DNA of 64,000 nucleotides, taken from contig CAVOSA010000007.1 in assembly GCA_963698735.1 (NCBI GenBank), forward strand, positions 183,533 to 247,532, in the 5' to 3' direction. This document shows positions 52,810 through 61,785 of the stretch, piece after piece. The notes under the pieces were generated by a model, which worked only from the letters and a program-made list of their open reading frames with translations, was not told where the DNA came from and did not search any database. This DNA is from RPQJ01 sp963698735 (GTDB lineage: Bacteria; Pseudomonadota; Gammaproteobacteria; Steroidobacterales; Steroidobacteraceae). How positions within the stretch are numbered: the stretch's first letter is position 1; the number at the start of each line of letters is the position of its first letter. Position numbers and translations under genes: made by a program.

Positions 52810-54960
52810 ATGACTTACCGACTCGGCGTGGACGTGGGCGGGACCTTCACCGACCTGCTGCTGGTGAACGAAAAGACGGGGCAGACGTGGAAGGCCAAGG
52901 TGTCCTCCACGCCGCATGACCAGTCGGAGGGCGTGCTGCGCGGCATCGAGCGCGTCTGCGGCCTCGCCGCGATCTCCGCCGAGGAAATCGACCACGTCAT
53001 GCACGGCACCACCGTCGCGACCAACACGGTGCTCACGGGCACCGGTGCGCGCGTGGGCCTCGTCACCACCAAGGGCTACCGGCAGGTGCTGCAGATCGCG
53101 CGCAGCTTCGTGCCGGGCGGCCTCGGCGGCTGGGTCATCTACAACAAGTCGCTGCCGATGGCGCCGCTCGCGCTGACGATCGAGGCCGACGAGCGCGTCG
53201 GCTCCAAGGGCGACGTGGTCACGGCGCTGGACGAAGCGAAGCTGCGCGACGAACTGCGCGCCCTCGGCGCGAAGAACATCGAAGCGCTCACCGTCTCGTT
53301 GATCAACGCGTTCGCCAACGACAGGCACGAGCGCCGCATCAAGGAGATCGCGCAGGAGATCCTGCCGGGCATTCCGGTGTCGCTGTCCTCCGAGGTCGTG
53401 CCCGAAATGCAGGAGTACGAACGGACGGTCACGACCGTCGCCAATTCCTACGTGCGCCCTCGCGTGCAGAAGTACGTGCACAACCTGAAGACCAAGCTCA
53501 GTGCCACGACCAAGAGCGTGAAGCTGCACATCCTGCGTTCCGACGGTGGCCTCGCCTCGGCGAAGTCGGCTGAGGACTTCCCGGTCAACCTGCTGATGTC
53601 CGGCCCTGCGGGCGGCGTGACCGGCGCGCTGTGGGGTGCAGTGCAGGCAGGTTTCCCGAACCTGCTTACAGTGGACGTGGGTGGCACGTCGACCGACGTC
53701 GCGCTGATCATGAACGGGCAGCCGCGATTGCGTCGCGAGACCACGGTGGGCGACGTCACGGTGCGTGCCTCGTCCGTGGACATCCGCACGGTGGGCGCGG
53801 GTGGCGGCTCGATCGCTCACGTGCCTGAACTCACCGGCGCGCTGCGCGTGGGTCCGCAGTCAGCAGGTGCCGATCCCGGTCCGGCCGCCTACGGCAAGGG
53901 CGGCACCGAACCCACGGTGACCGACGCGAACGTCGTGCTCGGCTATCTCCCCGAGCTGCAGAAGCTGGGCGGCGATATGGCGCTCGACCGCAAGCTCGCG
54001 CAGCAGTCGGTGGAAAAGGTCGGCAAGGCGCTGGGCAAGAATGCCAAGGACGCCGCGCTCGGCATCTACAACATCGTCAACGAGAACATGGTCGGTGCGC
54101 TGCGCCTGGTGTCGGTGGAGCAAGGTCATGATCCGCGCGACTACGCGCTGATCGCGTTCGGCGGCGCCGGCCCGCTGCACGCCAATGCGCTGTCGATCCT
54201 GCTGGGTTCCTGGCCGTCGATCATCCCGCCGGGCCCCGGCGTGTTGTGCGCGCTGGGCGACGCAACCACTGCAGTTCGCGACGAGTCCTCGCGCACCTAC
54301 ATTCGCAAGTTCTCGGAAACCGGCAAGGAGGACATCGCCAGGCAGCTGAAGGCGCTGGCGGCCGATGCGGCGAAGGCGCTCGCAGGCGAGAAGGTTGCAG
54401 CGAAGGACATGGACTTCACCTACCAGGTGGACGTGCGCTACCACGGCCAGGGTCTGCGCCTCACCGTGGACGTGGACCTGAAGCGCCTCGAGAAGGAAGG
54501 ACTCGATGCGATCAGGCAGCCGTTCGACGAGGAGCACACGCGGCTCTTCACGTTCGCGCTGCCGCTCGAGCACGAATTCGTCGCATTGCGCGCCGTGGTG
54601 CAGGGCAAGGGCATCAACATCAAGCGCCAGGTCATCGCCCGGGGCGGCGCGTCGCCGGCCGCCGCGGCCGTCGGCAAGCAGAAGGCGTACATGGTCGGCA
54701 AGGACTGCGTGGCGACGGTGTACGACCGCGCGCAGCTGAAGGCCGGCAATCGCATCGCCGGTCCTGCGATCGTGATGGAAATGGACTCGACCTCGGTGAT
54801 CCTGCCGAAGCACCACGGCAAGGTGGATCTCCACGGCAACATCCTGATCTACCCCGACGATTACCAGGCGCCTGGAAGCAAGGCGGGCGCAGCGAGGCCG
54901 AAGGCGGCTCCCGTGAAGGCCAGGCGAGCGGCGAAGAAAGCCGTCCGCAAGGCCAAGTAA
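52810..54960 (+). CDS. Hydantoinase/oxoprolinase subunit A (ATP-dependent)
   Basis: 716 residues. YRLGVDVGGTFTDLLLVNE is the phosphate-1 loop of the ASKHA fold, with VMHGTTVATNTVLTGTGARVGLVTTKGY, MSGPAGGVTGALWGAVQAGFPNLLTVDVGGTSTDVALI and AFGGAGPLHANALSILLGSW. Family members (N-methylhydantoinase, 5-oxoprolinase, acetophenone carboxylase, caprolactamase) use ATP to activate cyclic amides or ketones. The C-terminus has a Lys/Ala-rich tail. ATG 52810 chosen over an upstream ATG at 52696 that lies within the lyase gene. Confidence 0.9.
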   Translation: MTYRLGVDVGGTFTDLLLVNEKTGQTWKAKVSSTPHDQSEGVLRGIERVCGLAAISAEEIDHVMHGTTVATNTVLTGTGARVGLVTTKGYRQVLQIARSFVPGGLGGWVIYNKSLPMAPLALTIEADERVGSKGDVVTALDEAKLRDELRALGAKNIEALTVSLINAFANDRHERRIKEIAQEILPGIPVSLSSEVVPEMQEYERTVTTVANSYVRPRVQKYVHNLKTKLSATTKSVKLHILRSDGGLASAKSAEDFPVNLLMSGPAGGVTGALWGAVQAGFPNLLTVDVGGTSTDVALIMNGQPRLRRETTVGDVTVRASSVDIRTVGAGGGSIAHVPELTGALRVGPQSAGADPGPAAYGKGGTEPTVTDANVVLGYLPELQKLGGDMALDRKLAQQSVEKVGKALGKNAKDAALGIYNIVNENMVGALRLVSVEQGHDPRDYALIAFGGAGPLHANALSILLGSWPSIIPPGPGVLCALGDATTAVRDESSRTYIRKFSETGKEDIARQLKALAADAAKALAGEKVAAKDMDFTYQVDVRYHGQGLRLTVDVDLKRLEKEGLDAIRQPFDEEHTRLFTFALPLEHEFVALRAVVQGKGINIKRQVIARGGASPAAAAVGKQKAYMVGKDCVATVYDRAQLKAGNRIAGPAIVMEMDSTSVILPKHHGKVDLHGNILIYPDDYQAPGSKAGAARPKAAPVKARRAAKKAVRKAK

Positions 54961-54996
54961 CAGCACTGCCGCCGCAACACTTCCGGAGACACGCAC

Positions 54997-56907
54997 ATGC
55001 CCGCCAAGATCATCCAGCGCAACAAAAAGCCGATGAAGAAGGTGAAGGTCGATTCCGTCACCATCGACATCATCGAGAGCGCCCTGCGCAACGCACGTTT
55101 CGAAATGGACACGGTGCTGTTCCGCACGGCGATGTCGCCCGGCATCCGTGAGCAGCACGACGAATTCCCGCTGATCGCAAACCTCGACGGCAAGATGGTC
55201 GTCGGCCAGTTCGGCTCGTTCATCCACGGCTTCCTGCAGGGTTACGACGGCACGGTGGAGGAAGGCGACGTCTTCCTGACCAACGACCCGTACTCGGTCA
55301 ACGGCGCGATCAGCCACCAGAACGACTGGCTCATGCTGATGCCGGTCTACAAGGACGGTCGCGTCATCGCGTGGTCCGCCATGTTCGGTCACATGACGGA
55401 CGTGGGCGGCAAGGTGCCGGGCTCGTTGCCGACGGACGCCCGTACCATCTATGAGGAGGGCGTCTCGGTCCCGCCGATCAAGATCATCAAGGCCGGGGTG
55501 ATGCAGGACGACCTGCTCAAGGTGATCCTGCACAACTGCCGCCTGCCGACCTGGAACTACTCGGACTTCAATGCCATCGCCGCAGCGTTGCGCACGGCGG
55601 CGATCCGCTGCATCGAGATTTCGACACGCTTCGGCGACGACGTGTTCTATTCCGCGATGGACGCCATGCTCGAGCGCAACAAGCGCGCCATGCGCCATCT
55701 CATCCGCCAGACGGTCCCGGAGAAGAAGCAGTATTTCGAGGACTACATCTGCGACGACGGCCTGAACATGGGACCGTACAAGATCGCGTGCACGATGTGG
55801 CGCGAAGGGGACAAGTGCATCTTCGACTTCACGGGCACCGACCCGCAGTCGATCTCGTCGATCAACTTCCTGTTGAACGAGGAGATGTTCAAGATGTTCG
55901 CGGGCGTCTACATGATCATGGTGTTCGACCCGCAGATCCTCTTCAACGACGGCTTCTACGACCTGATGGACGTGCGCATTCCGCCGGGTACGCTGCTCAA
56001 GCCGTTGAAGCCCGCTGCACTTTCGTGCCGCACGCACGCGCTCGGCCGCATTTTCGACATCCTCGGCGGCCTGCTCGGCCAGGGCAATCCGGCGTTCATG
56101 TGCGCCGCGGGCTTCTCGGACAGCCCGCACTTCATGTACTCGGGGTACAGGAAGTCGGGCGAGTGGTACCAGCTGTACCAGATCACGTTCGGCGGCATCC
56201 CGGGCAAGCCCTTTGGCGACGGGCCGGACGGTCACTCGCTGTGGCCATCGTTCACCAACGTGCCGAACGAGTTCCTCGAGAGCTACTTCCCGCTGCGCAT
56301 CGACATCTACGAGACCATTCCTGACACCGGCGGCGCAGGCAAGAACCGCGGCGGCAACGGCCTGCGCATCGGCTACCGTTTCCTCGAGCAGGGCGAGATC
56401 TCGATCCACGACGACCGCTGGCTCACCTATCCGTGGGGCGTCAACGGCGGCCTGCCGGGCGCACGCAGCAAGAAGACGCTCGTCCGTGCCGACGGCACCG
56501 AGGAATTGCTGCCGTCGAAGATCGACCGCGTGAAGGTAAATGAGGGCGACCTGCTGCTCTCTGATACGTGGGGCGGCGGCGGTTGCGGCGATCCCTTCGA
56601 GCGCGAGATCGAGAAGGTGGTGTTCGACGTGCAGGCCGGGCTGGTGACGCCGCAGGGCGCGCGCAGTTACGGCGTCGTGATCAATGCGGACGGCCTGACT
56701 GCGGACGTTGCAGCGACCGAGACGCTGCGCACGAAGCTGCGTGCGGAGCGCGGCCCCGTGCCGCTGTTCGACCGCGGCTTCACGTCGATCGAATCGCTCA
56801 AGGAGCGGTGCAAGGCCGAGACGGGCCACGAGCCGCCGCAGCAGCCGCGGTTCTCCGAGCGCGTGCTCAAGTCGGTGGCGGTCAGGAAGAAGGCAAAGGT
56901 GGCCTGA
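54997..56907 (+). CDS. Hydantoinase/oxoprolinase subunit B
   Basis: 636 residues. VTIDIIESALRNARFEMDTVLFRTAMSPGIREQHDEFP, FLTNDPYSVNGAISHQNDW, FDFTGTDPQSISSINF, GGAGKNRGGNGLRIGYRF and SDTWGGGGCGDPFERE are HyuB motifs. It forms the heteromeric ATP-dependent enzyme with the upstream A subunit (36 nt apart). Substrate unknown. Confidence 0.92.
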   Translation: MPAKIIQRNKKPMKKVKVDSVTIDIIESALRNARFEMDTVLFRTAMSPGIREQHDEFPLIANLDGKMVVGQFGSFIHGFLQGYDGTVEEGDVFLTNDPYSVNGAISHQNDWLMLMPVYKDGRVIAWSAMFGHMTDVGGKVPGSLPTDARTIYEEGVSVPPIKIIKAGVMQDDLLKVILHNCRLPTWNYSDFNAIAAALRTAAIRCIEISTRFGDDVFYSAMDAMLERNKRAMRHLIRQTVPEKKQYFEDYICDDGLNMGPYKIACTMWREGDKCIFDFTGTDPQSISSINFLLNEEMFKMFAGVYMIMVFDPQILFNDGFYDLMDVRIPPGTLLKPLKPAALSCRTHALGRIFDILGGLLGQGNPAFMCAAGFSDSPHFMYSGYRKSGEWYQLYQITFGGIPGKPFGDGPDGHSLWPSFTNVPNEFLESYFPLRIDIYETIPDTGGAGKNRGGNGLRIGYRFLEQGEISIHDDRWLTYPWGVNGGLPGARSKKTLVRADGTEELLPSKIDRVKVNEGDLLLSDTWGGGGCGDPFEREIEKVVFDVQAGLVTPQGARSYGVVINADGLTADVAATETLRTKLRAERGPVPLFDRGFTSIESLKERCKAETGHEPPQQPRFSERVLKSVAVRKKAKVA

Positions 56908-56908
56908 G

Positions 56909-57547
56909 GTGCCCCGGGCTGCGGCCGACACGTACACGCAGGTCGGCTACAGCTCGCCGAGCTTCAGCGCGGGCCTGCGGCCGGCCGTGCTCGTCGTCGA
57001 CTTCCAGCTCGCTTTCACCGACCCGCGCTGGCCGCTCGGCGGCCTGCCCCTGATCCACGCCGCGCGTGATCGAACGGCGGGCCTGCTCGAGCGCGCACGC
57101 GCGAAGGACGTGCCGGTCGCGGCGTGCTACACGGCGTACGGCAGTCTGGCCGACATGCCGTTCTGGAAGGTCAAGCCGGTCCGCGACGAGTTCTTCTACG
57201 GCGATCCGTGCACGGCGATGGATCCGCAGATCCATCACGAGCGCAACTTCACGTACTGCAAGAACGCGCCTTCGATGTTCTTCCAGACGCCGCTGATCAC
57301 GTTCCTGGTCAAGCAGCGCATCGACACCGTCATCGTCACGGGTTGCACGACCAGCGGCTGCGTGCGCGCGACGATCGTGGACGCGTTCTCGTACGGGTTC
57401 CGCGTGCTGGTGCCGGACGAATGCTGCGGGGACGCGGAGGAGGGCCCGCACCGGGCCAACCTCGCCGACGTCGGGCGGCGCTATGCGGACGTCACGTCGA
57501 CCGCGGAGGTCCTGCAGTACGTCGACGCGTTGAGTGCCGCGCGCTAG
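56909..57547 (+). CDS. Isochorismatase-fold amidohydrolase, second copy
   Basis: 212 residues, GTG start 1 nt after the hyuB stop. PAVLVVDFQLAFTDPRWPLGG has the catalytic Asp, HHERNFTYCKNAPSMFFQTPL the Lys, and TGCTTSGCVRATIVDAFSYGFRVLVPDECCGD the nucleophile Cys. N-carbamoylsarcosine/maleamate amidase-like. Tight coupling with hyuAB suggests it works on their product, as in creatinine breakdown via N-carbamoylsarcosine. Confidence 0.88.
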   Translation: MPRAAADTYTQVGYSSPSFSAGLRPAVLVVDFQLAFTDPRWPLGGLPLIHAARDRTAGLLERARAKDVPVAACYTAYGSLADMPFWKVKPVRDEFFYGDPCTAMDPQIHHERNFTYCKNAPSMFFQTPLITFLVKQRIDTVIVTGCTTSGCVRATIVDAFSYGFRVLVPDECCGDAEEGPHRANLADVGRRYADVTSTAEVLQYVDALSAAR

Positions 57548-57555
57548 CATGGGGC

Positions 57556-58464
57556 ATGCCTTCCCGACGAACGCAATGGTTCGGATTCGCCAGTGCCTTG
57601 AGTCTCGCAACTGCAGCGGGTGCTGCAGGAACGGCGGAGCCGGCGGCAGCGCCTCCGGCCAGGCAGGCCCAGGGCCAGGTTCCGGTAGCGGTTGAAGTCG
57701 AAGCCAGCCGGCTCTCGACCGAACAGGTCGTGACCCGGTTCGTGCGCGATCTCGTCCGGCGCCCGCGGGATGATTCGGCCGCGATCTGGAACCGTCGACT
57801 CTGCCCGTTGGTGACCGGCCTCGCGTTCGAGCAGGCGGAGTTCGTGCTCGAGCGGATCTCGCGGGTGGCGATCGAGGCGGGAACGCCGCTCGGATCCCGC
57901 ACCTGCACTCCGAACGTGTTCGTGATCATCGCGGCCGACCCCGCCGAATTGCTGACCGCGTGGCGACGCAGGAAGAACGATCCGTTCGGCGGGGCGTCGC
58001 GCGCCGAGGTCGACTCGTTCATCGCCTCCGGGCGACCGGTCCGGGCCTGGTACAACGTCGAACGTACCGGCGCGGACGGCGTCGAGTTGCTCGAGTTGGG
58101 CCCCGGCGAACCCGTGCCCGAAGGGGGCCGGCTGCCGAACACGCGACTCGAGCGCTCCACGATCATGACGCTGGCGTCCGCGGTGATCGTCGTCGACAGC
58201 GGCCGGTTGCGGGACGTCGATCTGCGTTCGCTCGCGGACCACGTGGCCATGCTGGCACTCTCGGACATTCCGGCCGATCAGGGATTCGCCGGCCTCCCGA
58301 CCATCCTGAACCTGTTCTCGCGCACCCCGGCGGACGTGACGAAGACGGTTGCGCTCAGCGACTGGGACCGCGCCTTCCTGCACGGCCTGTACCACTCCGA
58401 GCAGAAGTACGTGCTGCAGGGCTCGCAGATCACGCGCCGCATGCTGGAGGCGGTGCCGCATTGA
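57556..58464 (+). CDS. Uncharacterised exported protein
   Basis: 302 residues. A weak Sec or Tat-like N-terminus (SRRTQWFGFASALSLATAAGAAG) is followed by a Pro/Ala linker and a globular part: TRFVRDLVRRPRDDSAAIWNRRLCPLVTGLAFEQAEFVLERI, CTPNVFVIIAADPAELLTAWRRRKNDPFGG, VRAWYNVERTGADG, and a late FLHGLYHSEQKYVLQGSQITRRM. No enzyme motif recognised. Similar proteins occur in other proteobacteria without function. Starts 8 nt after the amidohydrolase stop. Confidence 0.65.
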   Translation: MPSRRTQWFGFASALSLATAAGAAGTAEPAAAPPARQAQGQVPVAVEVEASRLSTEQVVTRFVRDLVRRPRDDSAAIWNRRLCPLVTGLAFEQAEFVLERISRVAIEAGTPLGSRTCTPNVFVIIAADPAELLTAWRRRKNDPFGGASRAEVDSFIASGRPVRAWYNVERTGADGVELLELGPGEPVPEGGRLPNTRLERSTIMTLASAVIVVDSGRLRDVDLRSLADHVAMLALSDIPADQGFAGLPTILNLFSRTPADVTKTVALSDWDRAFLHGLYHSEQKYVLQGSQITRRMLEAVPH

Positions 58465-58498
58465 GCCCTGGGGTTCGGCGCGTCGTGGGCGCGCACCG

Positions 58499-59761
58499 TC
58501 ACCCGCGCGGTGAATCGGCTTCGTTGACCAGCGTGGTGACCGCCACGTCGGCCGTGACGTTGCCGATCGTGCGGAAGATGTCCGGCAGGATCTCGACGGC
58601 GACGAGGATGCCGAGCACCTCGACCGGCAATCCGAGCGCGCCGCAGATCGGTGCGACGCTCGCGATGAACGACACCTGGCCGGGCAGGCCCACCGAACCG
58701 ATGCTCACGGCAAATGCGACGAAGATCGCCCCCGCCATCTGCAGCCAGCTCGGCTCGATGCCGTACATCGCGGCTACGAAGAAACACACGGCCAGGTTGC
58801 CGAGCGGGCTGGTGTAGCGGAAGACCGCCACCGCGAGCGGCAGCACCAGGCCCGCGATGCGGGGCGAGACGCCGAGCCGTTCGCGCGCGCATTCGATCAT
58901 CGCCGGCAGCGTCGCGAGCGAACTCTGCGTGCTGGCGGCGACGACCTGGACCGGGGCCACCGCCGCCGCGAAGTCGGCGACGCGCACCCGGCCACGCAAC
59001 GCGATCACGAGGTAGATGACCAGCGTGGCGATCGCGATCACCGCAGCGACCGTCGTCGCGTACTGCAGCAGCAGGCCTGCCGCCTTCAGCCCGGCCTGCC
59101 GGCCGACCCCGAGCGCGAGCGCGAATACGCCGACCGGTGCGGCGAGCAGCACCCAGTGCACGATCACGACCATCGCTTCGGCCATGGCCGCGAAGAATCC
59201 AGTGAGCAAGTCGCGCTGGTGGGTGGGCAGGCGCGTGGCAGCGAATCCGAACAGGATCGCGAACACGACGAGCGCGAGGATGGCGTTGTCCGCCGCGGCG
59301 GCGATGATGTTCGGCGGCAGCAGTTGCTGCAGCCAGTCCGACCAGCCGATGCTGGTGGCAGCCGCCGCCGTGCCGCCCTGGCTGGCGCCCGCGATGAAGG
59401 CCGCTGCCGTCGTCCGGTCGACCGGCCAGAGCGCGAGGAGCCCCTGCGTCAGCAGCACCGCCAGTACGCCCGCCACGAGCAGCAGCAACGCGAACCAGCC
59501 GATCGCACGCGTCGCGAGCCGTCCGGTCGCCATGGCATCGGAGACGCTCGCCACCGCGGAGACGAGCATCGCGAACACCAGCGGCCCCACGGTCATGCGC
59601 AGGGCATTGAGCCAGAGCGTGCCGATGGCCTCGATACCGCCGGCGAGCGCGTGCATGGACTCATTGCCGGCAGCGTCGACCCAGGCGCCGAGCGCGATGC
59701 CAGCAGCGAGCGAGCCGAGCACGATCCAATGCTGCCGGTGAGGCACCTGCGAACGCGTCAT
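58499..59761 (-). CDS. Dicarboxylate/amino-acid:cation symporter (GltP/DctA type)
   Basis: 420 residues with about eight TM helices and two re-entrant loops. GTLWLNALRMTVGPLVFAMLVSAVAS, AASTQSSLATLPAMIECA (Ser-rich hairpin 1) and SIGSVGLPGQVSFIASVAPICGALGLP (hairpin 2 region) and EILPDIFRTIGNVTADVAVTTLV (binding Asp and Asn) are family signatures. Leftward, starting 1 nt inside the hydrolase gene stop. Confidence 0.9.
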   Translation of the reverse strand: MTRSQVPHRQHWIVLGSLAAGIALGAWVDAAGNESMHALAGGIEAIGTLWLNALRMTVGPLVFAMLVSAVASVSDAMATGRLATRAIGWFALLLLVAGVLAVLLTQGLLALWPVDRTTAAAFIAGASQGGTAAAATSIGWSDWLQQLLPPNIIAAAADNAILALVVFAILFGFAATRLPTHQRDLLTGFFAAMAEAMVVIVHWVLLAAPVGVFALALGVGRQAGLKAAGLLLQYATTVAAVIAIATLVIYLVIALRGRVRVADFAAAVAPVQVVAASTQSSLATLPAMIECARERLGVSPRIAGLVLPLAVAVFRYTSPLGNLAVCFFVAAMYGIEPSWLQMAGAIFVAFAVSIGSVGLPGQVSFIASVAPICGALGLPVEVLGILVAVEILPDIFRTIGNVTADVAVTTLVNEADSPRG

Positions 59762-60564
59762 CAGGTCGCCGCGAGCCAGTCGAACAGCGTGTTGGCGAAA
59801 CGGATCTTCTGCTCCTTGCCAGCCACGACGTGCGCGACATCATCCCAAAGGATGCCCCTGGCGCCTGGAATGCCGCGCTCGATCGGCTGGGTGTTGCGCG
59901 GTGCGGTCACCACGTCCCTGCCGGCGTGGATGATCAGCGACGGGCAACGGATGCCCTGCAGCCGGTCTTTCGAATCGAACGCAACGCAAGCATCGATCAG
60001 GCGCGAGTGCGCGTCATAGCGGCCGTTGAGTTCCTTCCAGCCGCCAGCCGGTCCCAGCAGGCGAGCCTTGTTCTCGTTGTAGTACTCGGCGTCGAAAGAG
60101 AGCAGCGTGACAGCCTTCTGGAACGGGAAGAAGCCGAGGTCCCGGTGAATCCAGCGGAACATTTCCAGCTGGTCGCGCAGGAAGTCGTCCACCTCGCACC
60201 AGGCGCCCATGTTCAGCATGCTGCGGGCGAGGTCCGGCCGCCGGATCGCGATCTCCTGGCAGACGCAGGCACCCATGCCCACCAGTCCCATCAGGTGCAC
60301 GTGCTTGAGGCCCAGGTGGTCGAGCAGGCCAATCGCGTCGTTGGCATGCAGTTCCATCGTCGAGGGCACGTGCAGGTCGTCGCTGGAGTCGCGGATGCCA
60401 CGGTAGTCGAACAGGATGACCTGGTAGCGGTCGGTCAGTCCGCGCGCCAGGTGATGGTGGTTGTCGTGGCAGAAGGTGCCCCAGCCGCCCATGCACAGCA
60501 CCGGGTCGCCCTGGCCCAGCACCTCGAAATACATGTCGTGTCCGTTGATGCGGGCAATGGGCAT
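59761..60564 (-). CDS. Alpha/beta-hydrolase-fold protein without a nucleophile serine
   Basis: 267 residues. Oxyanion region VLCMGGWGTFCHDNHHH, GVILFDYRGIRDSSDDL-like strand, then the elbow HLMGLVGMGACVCQEIA, where the usual G-x-S-x-G Ser is replaced by Val or Gly. The other triad positions are kept (Asp in IIHAGRDVVTAP, His in WDDVAHVVAGKE). It may be a non-hydrolytic binding protein or use another residue. ATG 60564 chosen as the family starts at MPIARINGHDMYFEV. Divergent from the FabH-like gene and co-oriented with the symporter. Confidence 0.75.
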   Translation of the reverse strand: MPIARINGHDMYFEVLGQGDPVLCMGGWGTFCHDNHHHLARGLTDRYQVILFDYRGIRDSSDDLHVPSTMELHANDAIGLLDHLGLKHVHLMGLVGMGACVCQEIAIRRPDLARSMLNMGAWCEVDDFLRDQLEMFRWIHRDLGFFPFQKAVTLLSFDAEYYNENKARLLGPAGGWKELNGRYDAHSRLIDACVAFDSKDRLQGIRCPSLIIHAGRDVVTAPRNTQPIERGIPGARGILWDDVAHVVAGKEQKIRFANTLFDWLAAT

Positions 60565-60676
60565 GCGGGCGTCGCTCCGGCTGTCCGGCCCGGAATGGGC
60601 CCCGGACGATGATTTCACAGGGCTCGCGGACTGGTAAAGTGTCGAATCTTCCAGACCTGCCCCCGGGGGAACGTCG

Positions 60677-61744
60677 GTGACTCACGCTGCCATCACGGGC
60701 TGGGGCAAATGCCTGCCGCCCAGTATCCTGACCAACGCCGACCTGGCGACGTTCCTCGACACCAACGACGAGTGGATCACGTCGCGCACCGGCATCCGCG
60801 AACGCCGCATCTCGCACGTGTCGCTTGAGGAGATGGCCTACGTGAGCTCGATGCGCGCGTTGGCCTGCGCCGGTCTCGACCCCGCCGACGTCGAACTGAT
60901 CGTCATCGGCAGCTGCAGCTACGACGAGCAGGTGCCGAACCAGGCGTCGGGCCTGCAGGTCAGGCTCGGCGCCAAGCGAGCCGCTGCCTATGACATCAAC
61001 ACTGCCTGCACCAGCTTCCTGTATGCGCTCAGCACGGCCAACGCCCTGATCCGCACCGGCGTCGTGAAGAACGCCGTGGTCGTAGGCGGCGAAGTCATCT
61101 CGAGCCTCATGGACTGGCACAACCGCGGCGTGTCCGTGCTGTTTGGCGACGGCTGCGCGGCCGTGGTTCTCGAAGCCACCGACCGCGTCGAGGGCCTGCT
61201 GGGCGAGAAGCTCGGTTGCGACAGCGACGCGCGCGACACGCTCGTGGTCGAGGGCGTGGGCCTACGCTACGCCAACATCGGCCAGTTGTACGGCAAGACG
61301 GTCTGGAATTTCGAAGGTCCGGAGATCTTCAAGCGCGCCGTGCTCGGCATGTCGGGCGCCAGCGCCGACGTGCTCGCCGCCCAGGGCTTCAAGCCTGAGG
61401 ACGTCGACCTCGTCATTCCGCACCAGGCCAACCTGCGCATCATCGAGGCCGTGGCCAAGCGTGTCGGTGCGCCGGCCGAACGCGTGTTCGTGAACGTCCA
61501 GCGGTATGGCAACATGTCGTCGGCGACCGTGCCCGTCGCGCTGGTGGAGGCGCTCGAAGAGGGCCGCGTGCAGCCCGGCAGCCTGCTGCTGCTGCCCGCT
61601 TTTGGAGCGGGCCTCACCTGGTGCGCGCATCTCGTGCGCTGGGGCGAGCGCACCACGCCGAAGGGCACGTCCGACGTGGAACTGCCGCCCTGCGATCGCA
61701 CCGCGCTCGAGATCGTGCAGGGTTACCTGAAAGCGCACGGCTGA
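60677..61744 (+). CDS. 3-oxoacyl-ACP synthase III (FabH)-like
   Basis: 355 residues, GTG start after GGGGGAA. Thiolase-fold condensing enzyme with Cys111 in DINTACTSFLYAL, His in VIPHQANLRIIEAVAKRV and Asn in QRYGNMSSATVPVALVEAL, the CHN triad of KASIII. DEWITSRTGIRERRI is the usual opening. It may start fatty-acid synthesis or act in a side pathway. The C-terminal 30 residues are extra to FabH. Next to a hydrolase, which recalls OleA/OleB pairs, but oleC and oleD are not present. Confidence 0.87.
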   Translation: MTHAAITGWGKCLPPSILTNADLATFLDTNDEWITSRTGIRERRISHVSLEEMAYVSSMRALACAGLDPADVELIVIGSCSYDEQVPNQASGLQVRLGAKRAAAYDINTACTSFLYALSTANALIRTGVVKNAVVVGGEVISSLMDWHNRGVSVLFGDGCAAVVLEATDRVEGLLGEKLGCDSDARDTLVVEGVGLRYANIGQLYGKTVWNFEGPEIFKRAVLGMSGASADVLAAQGFKPEDVDLVIPHQANLRIIEAVAKRVGAPAERVFVNVQRYGNMSSATVPVALVEALEEGRVQPGSLLLLPAFGAGLTWCAHLVRWGERTTPKGTSDVELPPCDRTALEIVQGYLKAHG

Positions 61745-61785
61745 TTCCGCAGGCGCCCGCGTCGTCTTGGGCCGCCGCGACACCC

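Noticed and set aside
53860..56937. A 1025-codon open frame on the minus strand across hyuA and hyuB
   Set aside because: It mirrors the codon bias of the two real genes, is Arg/Ala/His-rich and has no domain sense; HyuA and HyuB have full family motifs on the plus strand.
60564..61744. An ole (olefin) biosynthesis cluster
   Set aside because: Only a KASIII-like gene and a nucleophile-less hydrolase are present; oleC and oleD are missing and the neighbours are transporters.
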